A stretch of DNA of 64,000 nt from Paraburkholderia dioscoreae. GTDB taxonomy: Bacteria; Pseudomonadota; Gammaproteobacteria; Burkholderiales; Burkholderiaceae. The stretch is taken from NCBI RefSeq assembly GCF_902459535.1, contig NZ_LR699553.1, forward strand, positions 2,666,001 through 2,730,000, in the 5' to 3' direction. Shown piece after piece: positions 1 through 8,320 of the stretch (its first letter is position 1; every line of letters begins with the position of its first letter). The notes under the pieces are model-generated. The model was not told where the DNA came from and did no database searches. It saw only the letters and a list, made by a program, of their open reading frames with translations. The position numbers and the translations under genes are program-made.

Positions 1-86
1 CCGAACGCGCCCACCGGCGCGAACAACGTGACCGGCAGGAATACCGCCAGCAGGATGATCGCCGTGATGACACGGGTTTTTAGCAT
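1..86 (-). CDS. cdsA: Phosphatidate cytidylyltransferase, N-terminal fragment
   Basis: Only the first 28 codons are inside the window; the gene runs off the left edge. The visible start, MLKTRVITAIILLAVFLPVT, is a basic residue pair followed by a hydrophobic membrane segment, as at the N-terminus of CdsA, the membrane enzyme that makes CDP-diacylglycerol from phosphatidate and CTP. Its ATG lies inside the last codons of uppS (7-base overlap), implying translational coupling. The identity rests mostly on position: uppS-cdsA is a very common order in proteobacteria. The catalytic part cannot be seen. Confidence 0.7.
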   Translation of the reverse strand, partial: MLKTRVITAIILLAVFLPVTLFAPVGAF

Positions 87-862
87 GGAAGCGAATCGAC
101 GTTTTGCGATTGCGGCTCGAGCTGAGCACTGGTGCGGCCGAAGCGGCGTTCGCGCTCCGCATACGAAGCGATGGCGTGGCCGAGCGCGTCGGCGTCGAAA
201 TCCGGCCAGAACGTGTCGGTGAAGTAGAACTCGGTATAGGCCAGCTGCCACAGCAGAAAGTTGCTGACGCGGCGCTCGCCGCCGGTGCGGATGAACAGAT
301 CCGGCTCCGGCGCATAAGCCATTGAGAGGTGCTCGGCGAACGATTCCTCGGTCACCTCGACCGCCTTGCCCGCCAGCGCCGACTGTTCGGCGAGCTTGCG
401 GGTGGCCTGCATGATGTCCCAGCGGCCGCCGTAGTTCGCGGCGATCGTGAGCGTAAGACGGGTATTGCGCGCGGTCTTGGTCTCCGCACGCTTGATCAGA
501 TCGCGAATGCGCGTATCGAAGCGCGACAGATCGCCCACCACCCGCAAACGGATACCGTTCGCGTGCAATTTGCCGATCTCGCGCTCCAGCGCGGTCACGA
601 ACAGGCGCATCAGAAACGACACTTCGTCGTTGGGACGGCGCCAGTTTTCCGAGCTGAAGGCGAACAGCGTCAGATATTCGACACCCCGAAGGGCGCACGC
701 CTCGACGGCCGCACGCACCGCGTCGACGCCGCGTGTATGGCCCGCCACGCGCGGCAGGCGCCGCTGGGTGGCCCAACGGCCGTTGCCGTCCATGATGATC
801 GCGATATGTCGCGGCACCGCGGCGACATCAGGCACGCGCACGGTTGAGCTGGTATAGGTCAT
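80..862 (-). CDS. uppS: Isoprenyl (undecaprenyl) diphosphate synthase
   Basis: Cis-prenyltransferase that extends farnesyl diphosphate with isopentenyl diphosphate to make the C55 lipid carrier for peptidoglycan and other envelope polymers. The 260-residue product has the family motif HIAIIMDGNGRWA near residues 19-31, where Asp25 is the Mg/diphosphate-binding aspartate, then FAFSSENW in the middle, and DLFIRTGGERRVSNFLLWQ toward the C-terminus. Length is normal for the family. It sits 64 bases downstream of frr and overlaps cdsA by 7 bases, so it is probably part of the rpsB-to-cdsA transcript. Function is known from the family and the motifs are intact. Confidence 0.97.
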   Translation of the reverse strand: MTYTSSTVRVPDVAAVPRHIAIIMDGNGRWATQRRLPRVAGHTRGVDAVRAAVEACALRGVEYLTLFAFSSENWRRPNDEVSFLMRLFVTALEREIGKLHANGIRLRVVGDLSRFDTRIRDLIKRAETKTARNTRLTLTIAANYGGRWDIMQATRKLAEQSALAGKAVEVTEESFAEHLSMAYAPEPDLFIRTGGERRVSNFLLWQLAYTEFYFTDTFWPDFDADALGHAIASYAERERRFGRTSAQLEPQSQNVDSLPC

Positions 863-926
863 GGCCGTCGGGACAGTGACTGCAAATAAAGAAGTGGAAA
901 TCGTGACAGTGTTGAGGCGACCGGCC

Positions 927-1487
927 TCAGACCGTCATGATCTCGGCTTCTTTCGTCACGACGAGTTTGTCGATTTCGGCGACGAACCTGTCCGTCAGCT
1001 TCTGAACGTCGTCACCTGCACGACGCTCGTCGTCTTCCGAAATTTCCTTGTCTTTCACGAGCTTCTTCAGTTGCTCGTTGGCGTCACGGCGCAGGTTGCG
1101 CACGGCGACCTTGGCCGTTTCCGCTTCACTCTTGACCACTTTGGTCAGTTCGCGGCGGCGTTCTTCGGTCAGCGCGGGCATCGGTACGCGGATCACGTCG
1201 CCTTGCGTGGCCGGGTTCAGGCCCAGATCCGACTCGCGGATCGCCTTTTCGACAACCGGAACCATCTTCTTTTCCCACGGCTGCACGCCGATCGTGCGGG
1301 CGTCGATCAGCGTCAGGTTCGCCACTTGCGAAATCGGCACCGGCGAACCGTAGTAGTCGCACTGGATGTGATCCAGCAGGCCCGTGTGCGCACGGCCCGT
1401 GCGGATCTTCGACAGGTCGTTCTTGAACGCGTCGATGGAGCGCTGCATCTTTTGTTCAGCGCCCTTTCTGATATCAGCCACAGACAT
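927..1487 (-). CDS. frr: Ribosome recycling factor
   Basis: RRF splits post-termination ribosomes together with EF-G. The 186-residue protein matches the usual length and starts MSVADIRKGAEQKMQRSIDA, followed by the typical KIRTGRAHTGLLDHI segment and the C-terminal helix region with RRDANEQLKKLVKDKEISED. The long charged helices fit the three-helix bundle of domain I. It lies about 100 bases after pyrH and before uppS in the classic tsf-pyrH-frr-uppS order. A GGAGG-type site lies just upstream of the chosen ATG (complement of CCTCC at 1495-1499). Confidence 0.98.
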   Translation of the reverse strand: MSVADIRKGAEQKMQRSIDAFKNDLSKIRTGRAHTGLLDHIQCDYYGSPVPISQVANLTLIDARTIGVQPWEKKMVPVVEKAIRESDLGLNPATQGDVIRVPMPALTEERRRELTKVVKSEAETAKVAVRNLRRDANEQLKKLVKDKEISEDDERRAGDDVQKLTDRFVAEIDKLVVTKEAEIMTV

Positions 1488-1587
1488 TTTTAAACCTCCG
1501 AACCTTCAAAACGGTGCGAGCCGGCCGGCGCGCGCAAGATGCGGCGACCCGGGCTCGCGTCAAAGCCCACGTTATGTGAACGAGAGT

Positions 1588-2301
1588 TTACACGTGGACG
1601 AGAGTGCCTTCGTCCTCACCTTGTACGATGCGCTTGAGCGCGCCCGGCTTGACGATCGAAAACACCCGGATCGGCAGCTTCTGGTCGCGGCACAGTGCGA
1701 ACGCCGTGGCGTCCATGACCTGCAGATTGCGGCCGATTGCCTCGTCGAAGCTGATCGTGGTGTAGCGGGTCGCGCTCGGGTCTTTCTTCGGGTCGGCGGA
1801 ATAGACGCCGTCCACCTTGGTGGCTTTCAGCACGACTTCCGCGCCGATTTCCGAGCCGCGCAGCGCGGCGGCCGTGTCGGTCGTGAAGAACGGGTTGCCT
1901 GTGCCGGCCGCGAAAATCACGACTTTGCCTTCTTCGAGCTGGCGAATCGCGCGGGGCCGGATGTACGGCTCGACCACCTGGTCCATGCGCAGCGCCGATT
2001 GCACGCGCGCCTCGATGCCGGCGTGGCGCATGGCGTCCTGCAACGCCAGGGCGTTCATCATGGTGGCCAGCATGCCCATGTAGTCGGCCGTGGCGCGATC
2101 CATACCCGCCGCGCCGCCCGCGACGCCGCGGAAAATATTGCCGCCGCCGATCACCACGGCCAGTTGCGTTCCGAGACGGACCACTTCGGCCACGTCCGCC
2201 ACCATTCGTTCGATGGTCGCGCGATTGATGCCAAAGGCATCGTCGCCCATCAGAGCTTCGCCGGAGAGTTTGAGCAGGACGCGTTTATAGGCAATGGGCA
2301 T
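1588..2301 (-). CDS. pyrH: Uridylate kinase (UMP kinase)
   Basis: Phosphorylates UMP to UDP in pyrimidine nucleotide synthesis. The open frame extends further upstream, but the start at MPIAYKRVLLKLSGEAL gives 237 residues, the normal bacterial length, and the upstream extension is low-complexity arginine-rich sequence. Amino-acid-kinase motifs are present: KLSGEAL near residues 9-15, VVIGGGNIFRG, AAGTGNPFFTTDTAAALR and KATKVDGVY. It belongs to the bacterial hexameric UMP kinases, typically activated by GTP and inhibited by UTP. It follows tsf after 220 bases in which I see no gene; a weak promoter-like pair (TTGCCC, 18 bases, TACATT) lies there. Confidence 0.97.
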   Translation of the reverse strand: MPIAYKRVLLKLSGEALMGDDAFGINRATIERMVADVAEVVRLGTQLAVVIGGGNIFRGVAGGAAGMDRATADYMGMLATMMNALALQDAMRHAGIEARVQSALRMDQVVEPYIRPRAIRQLEEGKVVIFAAGTGNPFFTTDTAAALRGSEIGAEVVLKATKVDGVYSADPKKDPSATRYTTISFDEAIGRNLQVMDATAFALCRDQKLPIRVFSIVKPGALKRIVQGEDEGTLVHV

Positions 2302-2521
2302 AGGGGTATCCAGATCGCGCAGAACAGGGCAACAACAAGGGACTAATGTAGGGGTGAAATGCTGATTCGGGCAAGCGTCGCCAAATTGACGAACCCCAGG
2401 TTCGCCAGCGGCGGCTGCGCGGCGGGGGTCAACCCGAGCGCAACCTTGCGGCACTGCCGACCGCGGCAAAGTCTTGCTCCGCCGCGGGTCCAACGATACA
2501 ACAGTGATGCTTGGGCAAGGC

Positions 2522-3403
2522 TTATTGTTGCTTTGCAGCAGCGACTTGAGCGGCCACTTCAGCTGCGAAGTCGTCCTGCTTTTTCTCGATGCCTTCACCG
2601 ACCACGAACAGGGCGAACTTCTGCACGCTCGCGTTGCCGGCCTTCAGCATCTGTTCGATTGTCTGCTTGTCGTTCTTAACGAACGTCTGATTCAGCAGCG
2701 AGACTTCCTTCAGGTACTTCTGCACGCTACCGTCGACCATCTTGGCGACGATTTCAGCCGGCTTGCCCGATTCCGCGGCCTTCTGCTCGGCAATGCTGCG
2801 TTCCTTCGCGATCAGTTCCGCCGGCACGTCTTCCGACGACAGCGAAACCGGCTTCATTGCGGCGATGTGCATTGCCACGTCTTTACCAACCTGCTCGTCG
2901 GCGCCCGTGTACTCGACCAGCACGCCGATACGCGTGCCGTGCAGGTAGGCTGCCAGCTTGTTGGCGGTGTCGAAACGCACGAAACGGCGGATCGACAGGT
3001 TTTCGCCGATCTTGCCGACCAGCGCGAGGCGCACTGCGTCGACCGTCGAGCCGTCCAGCGGCAGCGCCGACAGAGCGGCGACGTCAGCCGGGTTTTGCGC
3101 AGCGACCAGCTCCGCGACCTTCTTCGAGAAAGCCAGGAAGTCGTCGTTCTTCGAAACGAAGTCGGTTTCGCAATTCAGCTCGACCAGCGAACCCGCGTTG
3201 CCGCCGATGAACGATGCGACCACGCCTTCAGCCGTGACGCGCGACGCCGCCTTGCTGGCCTTGTTGCCCAGCTTCACGCGCAGCAGCTCTTCAGCGCGCG
3301 CCATGTCGCCGTCGGCTTCCGTCAGCGCCTTCTTGCATTCCATCATCGGCGCGTCGGTCTTTGCGCGCAGTTCTGCAACCATGCTTGCGGTAATTGCCGC
3401 CAT
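2522..3403 (-). CDS. tsf: Translation elongation factor Ts
   Basis: Nucleotide exchange factor for EF-Tu. The 293-residue product starts MAAITASMVAELRAKTDAPM, the conserved N-terminal helix that contacts EF-Tu domain 1, and contains ECKKALTEADGDMARAEELL and the CETDFVSKNDDF core motif. Two consecutive ATG codons occur at 3406 and 3403. I chose the second because an AAGGAG site then sits at about 6 bases rather than 3. Downstream of rpsB, separated by an intrinsic terminator, as in other proteobacteria where tsf expression depends on partial read-through. Confidence 0.97.
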   Translation of the reverse strand: MAAITASMVAELRAKTDAPMMECKKALTEADGDMARAEELLRVKLGNKASKAASRVTAEGVVASFIGGNAGSLVELNCETDFVSKNDDFLAFSKKVAELVAAQNPADVAALSALPLDGSTVDAVRLALVGKIGENLSIRRFVRFDTANKLAAYLHGTRIGVLVEYTGADEQVGKDVAMHIAAMKPVSLSSEDVPAELIAKERSIAEQKAAESGKPAEIVAKMVDGSVQKYLKEVSLLNQTFVKNDKQTIEQMLKAGNASVQKFALFVVGEGIEKKQDDFAAEVAAQVAAAKQQ

Positions 3404-3558
3404 CATTTGCTCCTTGAGTTCCGTCTGTCACACGCCGCCCGCATTTCGATGCCGGCGGCAAGAATTCGTTTCAGCGTTGCGCGTAGTTTTTTTACGGACA
3501 ACGCTCGGGGCACCGCTCGAGAGACTGCCGGCCGCGCCCCACTACAATGTCGCGACTT

Positions 3559-3592
3559 AAAAAAAGGGGGCCTGTAGAAAGCCCCCTTTTTT
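3559..3592 (-). terminator. Intrinsic terminator between rpsB and tsf
   Basis: A GGGGGC/GCCCCC stem flanked by A and T runs gives, on the minus strand, a G+C hairpin followed by seven U residues. It lies about 20 bases after the rpsB stop and before tsf, so it should attenuate rather than abolish tsf transcription unless tsf has its own promoter. Confidence 0.85.
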
Positions 3593-3610
3593 GCCGGACA
3601 CGGGGCAGCT

Positions 3611-4363
3611 TTACGCTTCCGCGTTGACCTCGACGAACTCGTCGCCGTCGCCGCCACGTGCAGCCTGCACCACTTCGTTGACCGCGTTCGCACGGCCTTC
3701 GACGATCGCGTCAGCCACGCCAGCCGTGTACAGAGCGACAGCCTTGGAGGCGTCGTCGTTACCCGGGATCACGTAGTCGATGCCTTCCGGCGAGTGGTTC
3801 GTGTCGACCACGGCGATGACCGGAATGCCGAGCTTGTTCGCTTCGGTCACGGCAATCTTGTGGTAGCCGACGTCGACCACGAAGATCGCGTCCGGAATGC
3901 CGCCCATGTCCTTCACGCCGCCAATCGACTTTTGCAGCTTGGCCATTTCGCGTTCGAACAGGAGCGCTTCCTTCTTGCTCATGCGCTCGGTTTCGCCTGC
4001 TTCCAGTGCTGCTTCCATGTCCTTCAGGCGCTTGATCGAGACCTTCAGCGTCTTGAAGTTGGTCAGCATGCCGCCGAGCCAGCGTGCGTTGACGTACGGC
4101 ATGCCAGCGCGTTGCGCTTCTTCGGCGATCGTGTCGCGCGATTGACGCTTCGTGCCCACGAACAGGATCGTGCCGCGATTAGCTGCCAGTTGACGCGCGT
4201 ACTTCAGCGCGTCGTTGTACATCGGCAGCGTCTTTTCGAGGTTGATGATGTGAATCTTGTTGCGATGACCGAAAATGAACGGAGCCATCTTCGGGTTCCA
4301 GAAGCGCGTTTGGTGACCGAAGTGGACACCGGCTTCCAGCATTTGACGCATGGTAACTGCCAT
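3611..4363 (-). CDS. rpsB: 30S ribosomal protein S2 (uS2)
   Basis: Small-subunit protein S2. The 250-residue product begins MAVTMRQMLEAGVHFGHQTR, followed by the diagnostic FWNPKMAPFIFGHRNKIHII and LPDAIFVVDVGYH-like sequence (here IPDAIFVVDVGYHKIAV). Length is slightly above the E. coli protein because of an acidic C-terminal tail. A GGAG site lies 6 bases before the ATG. The leader upstream is about 240 nt from the best promoter, long enough for the S2 autoregulation known in other bacteria, but I did not identify a conserved leader fold. Confidence 0.98.
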   Translation of the reverse strand: MAVTMRQMLEAGVHFGHQTRFWNPKMAPFIFGHRNKIHIINLEKTLPMYNDALKYARQLAANRGTILFVGTKRQSRDTIAEEAQRAGMPYVNARWLGGMLTNFKTLKVSIKRLKDMEAALEAGETERMSKKEALLFEREMAKLQKSIGGVKDMGGIPDAIFVVDVGYHKIAVTEANKLGIPVIAVVDTNHSPEGIDYVIPGNDDASKAVALYTAGVADAIVEGRANAVNEVVQAARGGDGDEFVEVNAEA

Positions 4364-4601
4364 GAAAATCTCCGCGAGGGTTGGGTCTTAAGCCGGCTGC
4401 CGTATCGGCCGCGCCGCCATCTGCCTGGCTGAACGCGGCGGACACCCTGGGTGCGCCGGCTTGCGAGTCTGCTGCCTTGTGATACTTTCCTACCCCATGA
4501 CGCAGGCAACCAGCGCCATGAGAAGCCATTCCCGCCGCTTTTTTACTCATATGAAGCCCATATGAAGCAACAAAACAAGACTGAGATCGACTTAGCCAAA
4601 G

Positions 4602-4631
4602 ATTATAGCACGCGACTATTGCACGACTCAA
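4602..4631 (-). promoter_or_regulatory. Probable rpsB promoter
   Basis: On the minus strand the extended -10 TGCTATAAT is preceded, after 18 bases, by TTGAGT. The TATAAT is perfect. It would give rpsB a leader of about 230 nt. Confidence 0.6.
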
Positions 4632-4853
4632 CCTGCTCCGGTAGCTCCACTCGCCGGCGCCGGGTTGCACCCGCCTGCTCGCCACCAGCCCGAACTGGCC
4701 GCCCGTCGCGGCTAAAGTAGACAAGGCGCGGCGCCAGCGCGACACGCCCCCGATGTCCAGCGACGCTTGCGCCAGTTGCCCGGAACACGCCCGCATAAGG
4801 GCCCACAACAGCTGCTTCCGTTGGCGCAAAAGCCTGCGGCGGCGGGAATATGG

Positions 4854-4862
4854 TGCGATAAT
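4854..4862 (+). promoter_or_regulatory. Possible map promoter (extended -10)
   Basis: TGCGATAAT has the TGn extension plus five of six -10 bases, about 30 bases before the map start codon. No convincing -35 box is seen. Confidence 0.4.
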
Positions 4863-4893
4863 CTCGCAATAAATCGCATTTCAGGCCCGACTC

Positions 4894-5703
4894 ATGGCTA
4901 TTACGCTCAAAAACGAACACGATATCGCGCAGATGCGCGTCGCCTGCAAACTCGCGAGCGAAGTGCTCGACTACATCACGCCGTTCGTCACGGCCGGCAT
5001 CACGACCGGCGAACTGGACCGCCTGTGCCACGAATACATGCTGAAAGAACAGGGCACGATTCCGGCGCCGCTGAACTATCAGCCGCCCGGCTACCCGCCC
5101 TATCCGAAAGCCACCTGCATTTCCGTCAATGACGTGATCTGCCACGGCATTCCGGGCGACAAGACCCTGAAAAACGGCGACGCGCTGAACATCGACATCA
5201 CCGTCATCAAGGAAGGCTATTTCGGCGACACCAGCCGCATGTTCATCGTCGGCGAAGGCTCGATCATGGCCAAACGTCTGGTGCAGACCACCTTCGAATG
5301 CATGTGGCTCGGCATCGACCAGGTGCGCCCGGGCGCGCATCTCGGCGATATCGGCTATGCAATCCAGAAGCACGCGGAAGGCCAGGGCTACAGCGTGGTG
5401 CGCGAATACTGCGGCCACGGCATCGGCACGGTGTTCCATGAAGACCCGCAGATCCTGCACTACGGCCGTCCCGGCACCGGGCTCGAACTGCAGACCGGCA
5501 TGATCTTCACGATCGAGCCGATGATCAACGCCGGCCGCCGCGACATCCGCACCATGCCGGATCAGTGGACCGTCAAAACCAAAGACCGCAGCCTCTCGGC
5601 GCAATGGGAGCATACCGTGCTCGTCACGGAGACCGGCTATGACGTGCTGACCGTTTCCGCCGGCACGCCCGCGCGTCCGCCAATCGTCGCGGCCACCGCC
5701 TGA
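4894..5703 (+). CDS. map: Methionine aminopeptidase, type I
   Basis: Removes the initiator methionine from nascent proteins. The 269-residue enzyme carries all five dimetal ligands of the pita-bread fold: Asp101 (NIDITV), Asp112 (YFGDTSRMF), His175 (CGHGIG), Glu208 (FTIEPM) and Glu239 (WEHT), with His84 and His182 in the expected active-site positions. Lack of an N-terminal zinc-finger extension places it in type Ia. It is the first gene of a plus-strand group continuing into glnD 31 bases later, an arrangement common in proteobacteria. The product works with the peptide deformylase encoded at 14043. Confidence 0.97.
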   Translation: MAITLKNEHDIAQMRVACKLASEVLDYITPFVTAGITTGELDRLCHEYMLKEQGTIPAPLNYQPPGYPPYPKATCISVNDVICHGIPGDKTLKNGDALNIDITVIKEGYFGDTSRMFIVGEGSIMAKRLVQTTFECMWLGIDQVRPGAHLGDIGYAIQKHAEGQGYSVVREYCGHGIGTVFHEDPQILHYGRPGTGLELQTGMIFTIEPMINAGRRDIRTMPDQWTVKTKDRSLSAQWEHTVLVTETGYDVLTVSAGTPARPPIVAATA

Positions 5704-5734
5704 CCGATCTCCGAAACCACCGCCCCGCCTGCCA

Positions 5735-8314
5735 ATGAGTAGTGTTCCAGCCCTCGCCCAATCCCCTGCCAGGTCGCTCAAGGCGGAGTACAAAGTGGCC
5801 AAAGCCCAATTGCTGGAACGCTTCAGGACGGCCACCAACGTCGACGCGTTGATGGCGTCGCTCGCGCGCGCCACGGACGACTCCCTGCGCGCCGCCTGGA
5901 ACACCTGCGAGCTACCGCCCGAACTGGCCCTGCTCGCGGTGGGCGGCTACGGGCGCGGCGAACTGGCGCCGCATTCGGACATCGACATTCTGGTCTTGCT
6001 GCCCGACACGCCGATGGGACATCTGGATACCCGCATCGAGCGCTTTATCAGCCTGGCCTGGGATCTGGGACTAGAACTCGGCAGCAGCGTACGCAGCGTG
6101 TCGCAGTGCCTAGAAGAAGCCGCCAACGACGTCACGGTGCGCACCTCGCTCCTCGAAGCGAGGCGCATTACCGGCAGCGCCGAGTTGTTCGACGACTTCG
6201 CCAGGCGTTACCGCGAGGCGCTCGACCCGAGGGCTTTTTTTCAGGCAAAAGTGCTGGAAATGCGCCAGCGCCACGCCAAGTTCCAGGATACCCCCTATTC
6301 GCTCGAGCCCAACATCAAGGAAAGCCCGGGCGGCCTGCGCGATCTGCAACTGATTCTATGGATCACCCAGGCGGCCGGCTTCGGCAGCAGCTGGCGCGAA
6401 CTCGAAGCGCGCGGCCTGATCACGGAGCGCGAAGCGCGCGAATTGCGCCGCAACGAAGGATTCCTGAAAGCGCTGCGCGCGCGGCTGCATGTGATCGCCG
6501 GGCGCCGTCAGGACATCATGGTGTTCGACCTGCAAACGCCGGTGGCCGAGAGCTTCGGCTACAAGCCGACCGCCACCAAACGCGCGAGCGAGCAGCTCAT
6601 GCGGCGCTATTACTGGTCCGCCAAGGCTGTCACGCAGCTCGCCACGATCCTGATCCAGAACATCGAGGCGCAGCTCTTTCCGAGCACGAGCGGCATCACG
6701 CGTGTGCTGTCGGACCGCTTCGTCGAGAAGCAGGGCATGCTGGAAATCGCCAGTGACGACGTGTTCCAGCGCGAGCCGAACGCGATCCTCGAGGCCTTCC
6801 TGCTGTATGAACAGACGCCCGGCGTGAAAGGTCTGTCGGCGCGCACGCTGCGCGCGATCTACAACGCCCGCGACGTCATGGATCAACATTGGCGGCGCGA
6901 CCCGGAAAACCGGCGCCTTTTCATGGACATCCTGAAGCAGCCGGCCGGCATCACCCATGCGCTGCGCCTGATGAACCAGACCAGCGTGCTGGGGCGCTAT
7001 CTGCTGAACTTCCGGCGCATTGTCGGACAGATGCAGCACGATCTGTATCACGTCTACACGGTCGATCAGCACATTCTGATGGTGCTGCGCAATCTGCGGC
7101 GCTTCGCCGTGGCCGAGCACGCGCACGAATATCCGTTCTGCAGCCAGTTGATCGCGAACTTCGACCGGCCGTGGGTGCTGTATGTGGCGGCGCTGTTTCA
7201 CGACATCGCCAAAGGCCGCGGCGGCGACCACTCCACGCTCGGCATGGCCGACGCGCGGCGCTTCTGCCGCAATCACGGCATCCTGGGTGAAGACGGCGAA
7301 CTGGTCGTGTGGCTGGTCCAGCAGCATCTGACCATGAGCCAGGTCGCGCAAAAGCAGGATACGAGCGACCCGGAAGTCATCAAGCGGTTCGCCGAACTGG
7401 TCGGCACCGAGCGCTGCCTCACGGCGCTCTACCTGCTGACCGTGGCCGACATTCGCGGCACCAGCCCGAAAGTCTGGAACACATGGAAAGGCAAGCTGCT
7501 CGAAGACCTGTACCGCGCCACGCTCGCCGTACTCGGCGGCGCGCGGCCGGATGCGCATTCGGAGCTGAAGTCCCGCCAGGAAGAAGCGCTGGCGCTCCTG
7601 CGTCTCGAAACCGTGCCGGAAGGCGCGCAAAAGGCGCTGTGGGACAAGCTCGACATCGGCTATTTCCTGCGTCACGACGCGGCGGATATCGCGTGGCAAA
7701 CGCGCGTGCTGTATCGCCACGTCGAAACGCCCACACCGATCGTGCGGGCCCGCCCGTCGCCGATCGGCGAGGCGCTCCAGGTGCTGGTCTATGTGAAGGA
7801 TCAGCCCGATCTGTTCGCCGGCATTTGCGCGTATTTCGACCGCAATGGCCTGTCGGTGCTCGATGCGCGAGTCAGCACGACCCGTCACGGGTACGCGCTC
7901 GATAATTTCCTCGTCGCGCATACCGAAGAAGACGTGCATTATCGCGATATTGCCAATCTGGTCGAACAGGAACTGACCGCCCGCCTCACCGGTGACGGCA
8001 CCCTGCTTCCGGGACCGTCGAAAGGCCGTCTGTCGCGGCTGTCGCGGACCTTCCCTGTTACGCCGCGCGTCGATCTCCGGGCCGACGAGCGCGGCCAATA
8101 TTACATCCTGTCCGTGTCGGCGAACGACCGGCCGGGCCTTCTTTATTCGATCGCGCGTGTGCTGGCCGAGCATCGGGTCGGCGTCGCTTCGGCGCGGATC
8201 AATACACTTGGCGAACGCGTCGAAGACGTGTTTCTGCTGGATGGACATGGCCTGTCGGACAGCCGTCTGCAAATTCAGGTCGAGACCGAACTGCTGCGCG
8301 CGATTGCAGTGTGA
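5735..8314 (+). CDS. glnD: Bifunctional PII uridylyltransferase / uridylyl-removing enzyme
   Basis: Nitrogen sensor that uridylylates and deuridylylates PII proteins in response to glutamine. The 859-residue protein shows the full domain order: nucleotidyltransferase motif GGYGRGELAPHSDIDIL near residues 70-87, a central helical region with NIKESPGGLRDLQ, an HD hydrolase domain with LFHDIAKGRGGDHS near residue 490, and two C-terminal ACT domains (around VLVYVKDQPDLFAGI and ILSVSANDRPGLLYSI). No key residue is missing, so both activities are expected. It follows map closely and its stop is 6 bases before the next start, suggesting an operon. Confidence 0.97.
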   Translation: MSSVPALAQSPARSLKAEYKVAKAQLLERFRTATNVDALMASLARATDDSLRAAWNTCELPPELALLAVGGYGRGELAPHSDIDILVLLPDTPMGHLDTRIERFISLAWDLGLELGSSVRSVSQCLEEAANDVTVRTSLLEARRITGSAELFDDFARRYREALDPRAFFQAKVLEMRQRHAKFQDTPYSLEPNIKESPGGLRDLQLILWITQAAGFGSSWRELEARGLITEREARELRRNEGFLKALRARLHVIAGRRQDIMVFDLQTPVAESFGYKPTATKRASEQLMRRYYWSAKAVTQLATILIQNIEAQLFPSTSGITRVLSDRFVEKQGMLEIASDDVFQREPNAILEAFLLYEQTPGVKGLSARTLRAIYNARDVMDQHWRRDPENRRLFMDILKQPAGITHALRLMNQTSVLGRYLLNFRRIVGQMQHDLYHVYTVDQHILMVLRNLRRFAVAEHAHEYPFCSQLIANFDRPWVLYVAALFHDIAKGRGGDHSTLGMADARRFCRNHGILGEDGELVVWLVQQHLTMSQVAQKQDTSDPEVIKRFAELVGTERCLTALYLLTVADIRGTSPKVWNTWKGKLLEDLYRATLAVLGGARPDAHSELKSRQEEALALLRLETVPEGAQKALWDKLDIGYFLRHDAADIAWQTRVLYRHVETPTPIVRARPSPIGEALQVLVYVKDQPDLFAGICAYFDRNGLSVLDARVSTTRHGYALDNFLVAHTEEDVHYRDIANLVEQELTARLTGDGTLLPGPSKGRLSRLSRTFPVTPRVDLRADERGQYYILSVSANDRPGLLYSIARVLAEHRVGVASARINTLGERVEDVFLLDGHGLSDSRLQIQVETELLRAIAV

Positions 8315-8320
8315 GATTTC

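Larger units (their letters stand above)
4364..4893. other. Divergent intergenic region rpsB / map
   Basis: This 530-base stretch separates divergently transcribed rpsB and map. I see no gene. It holds a good minus-strand promoter near 4602-4631, a likely plus-strand extended -10 at 4854-4862, and a direct repeat of CATATGAAGC at about 4549-4568 inside the rpsB leader. Short open frames here are GC-driven and lack start signals. Confidence 0.6.

Noticed and set aside
6356..8272. 638-codon minus-strand frame opposite glnD
   Set aside because: Antisense shadow produced by GC-rich third positions; glnD has all domains intact on the plus strand.
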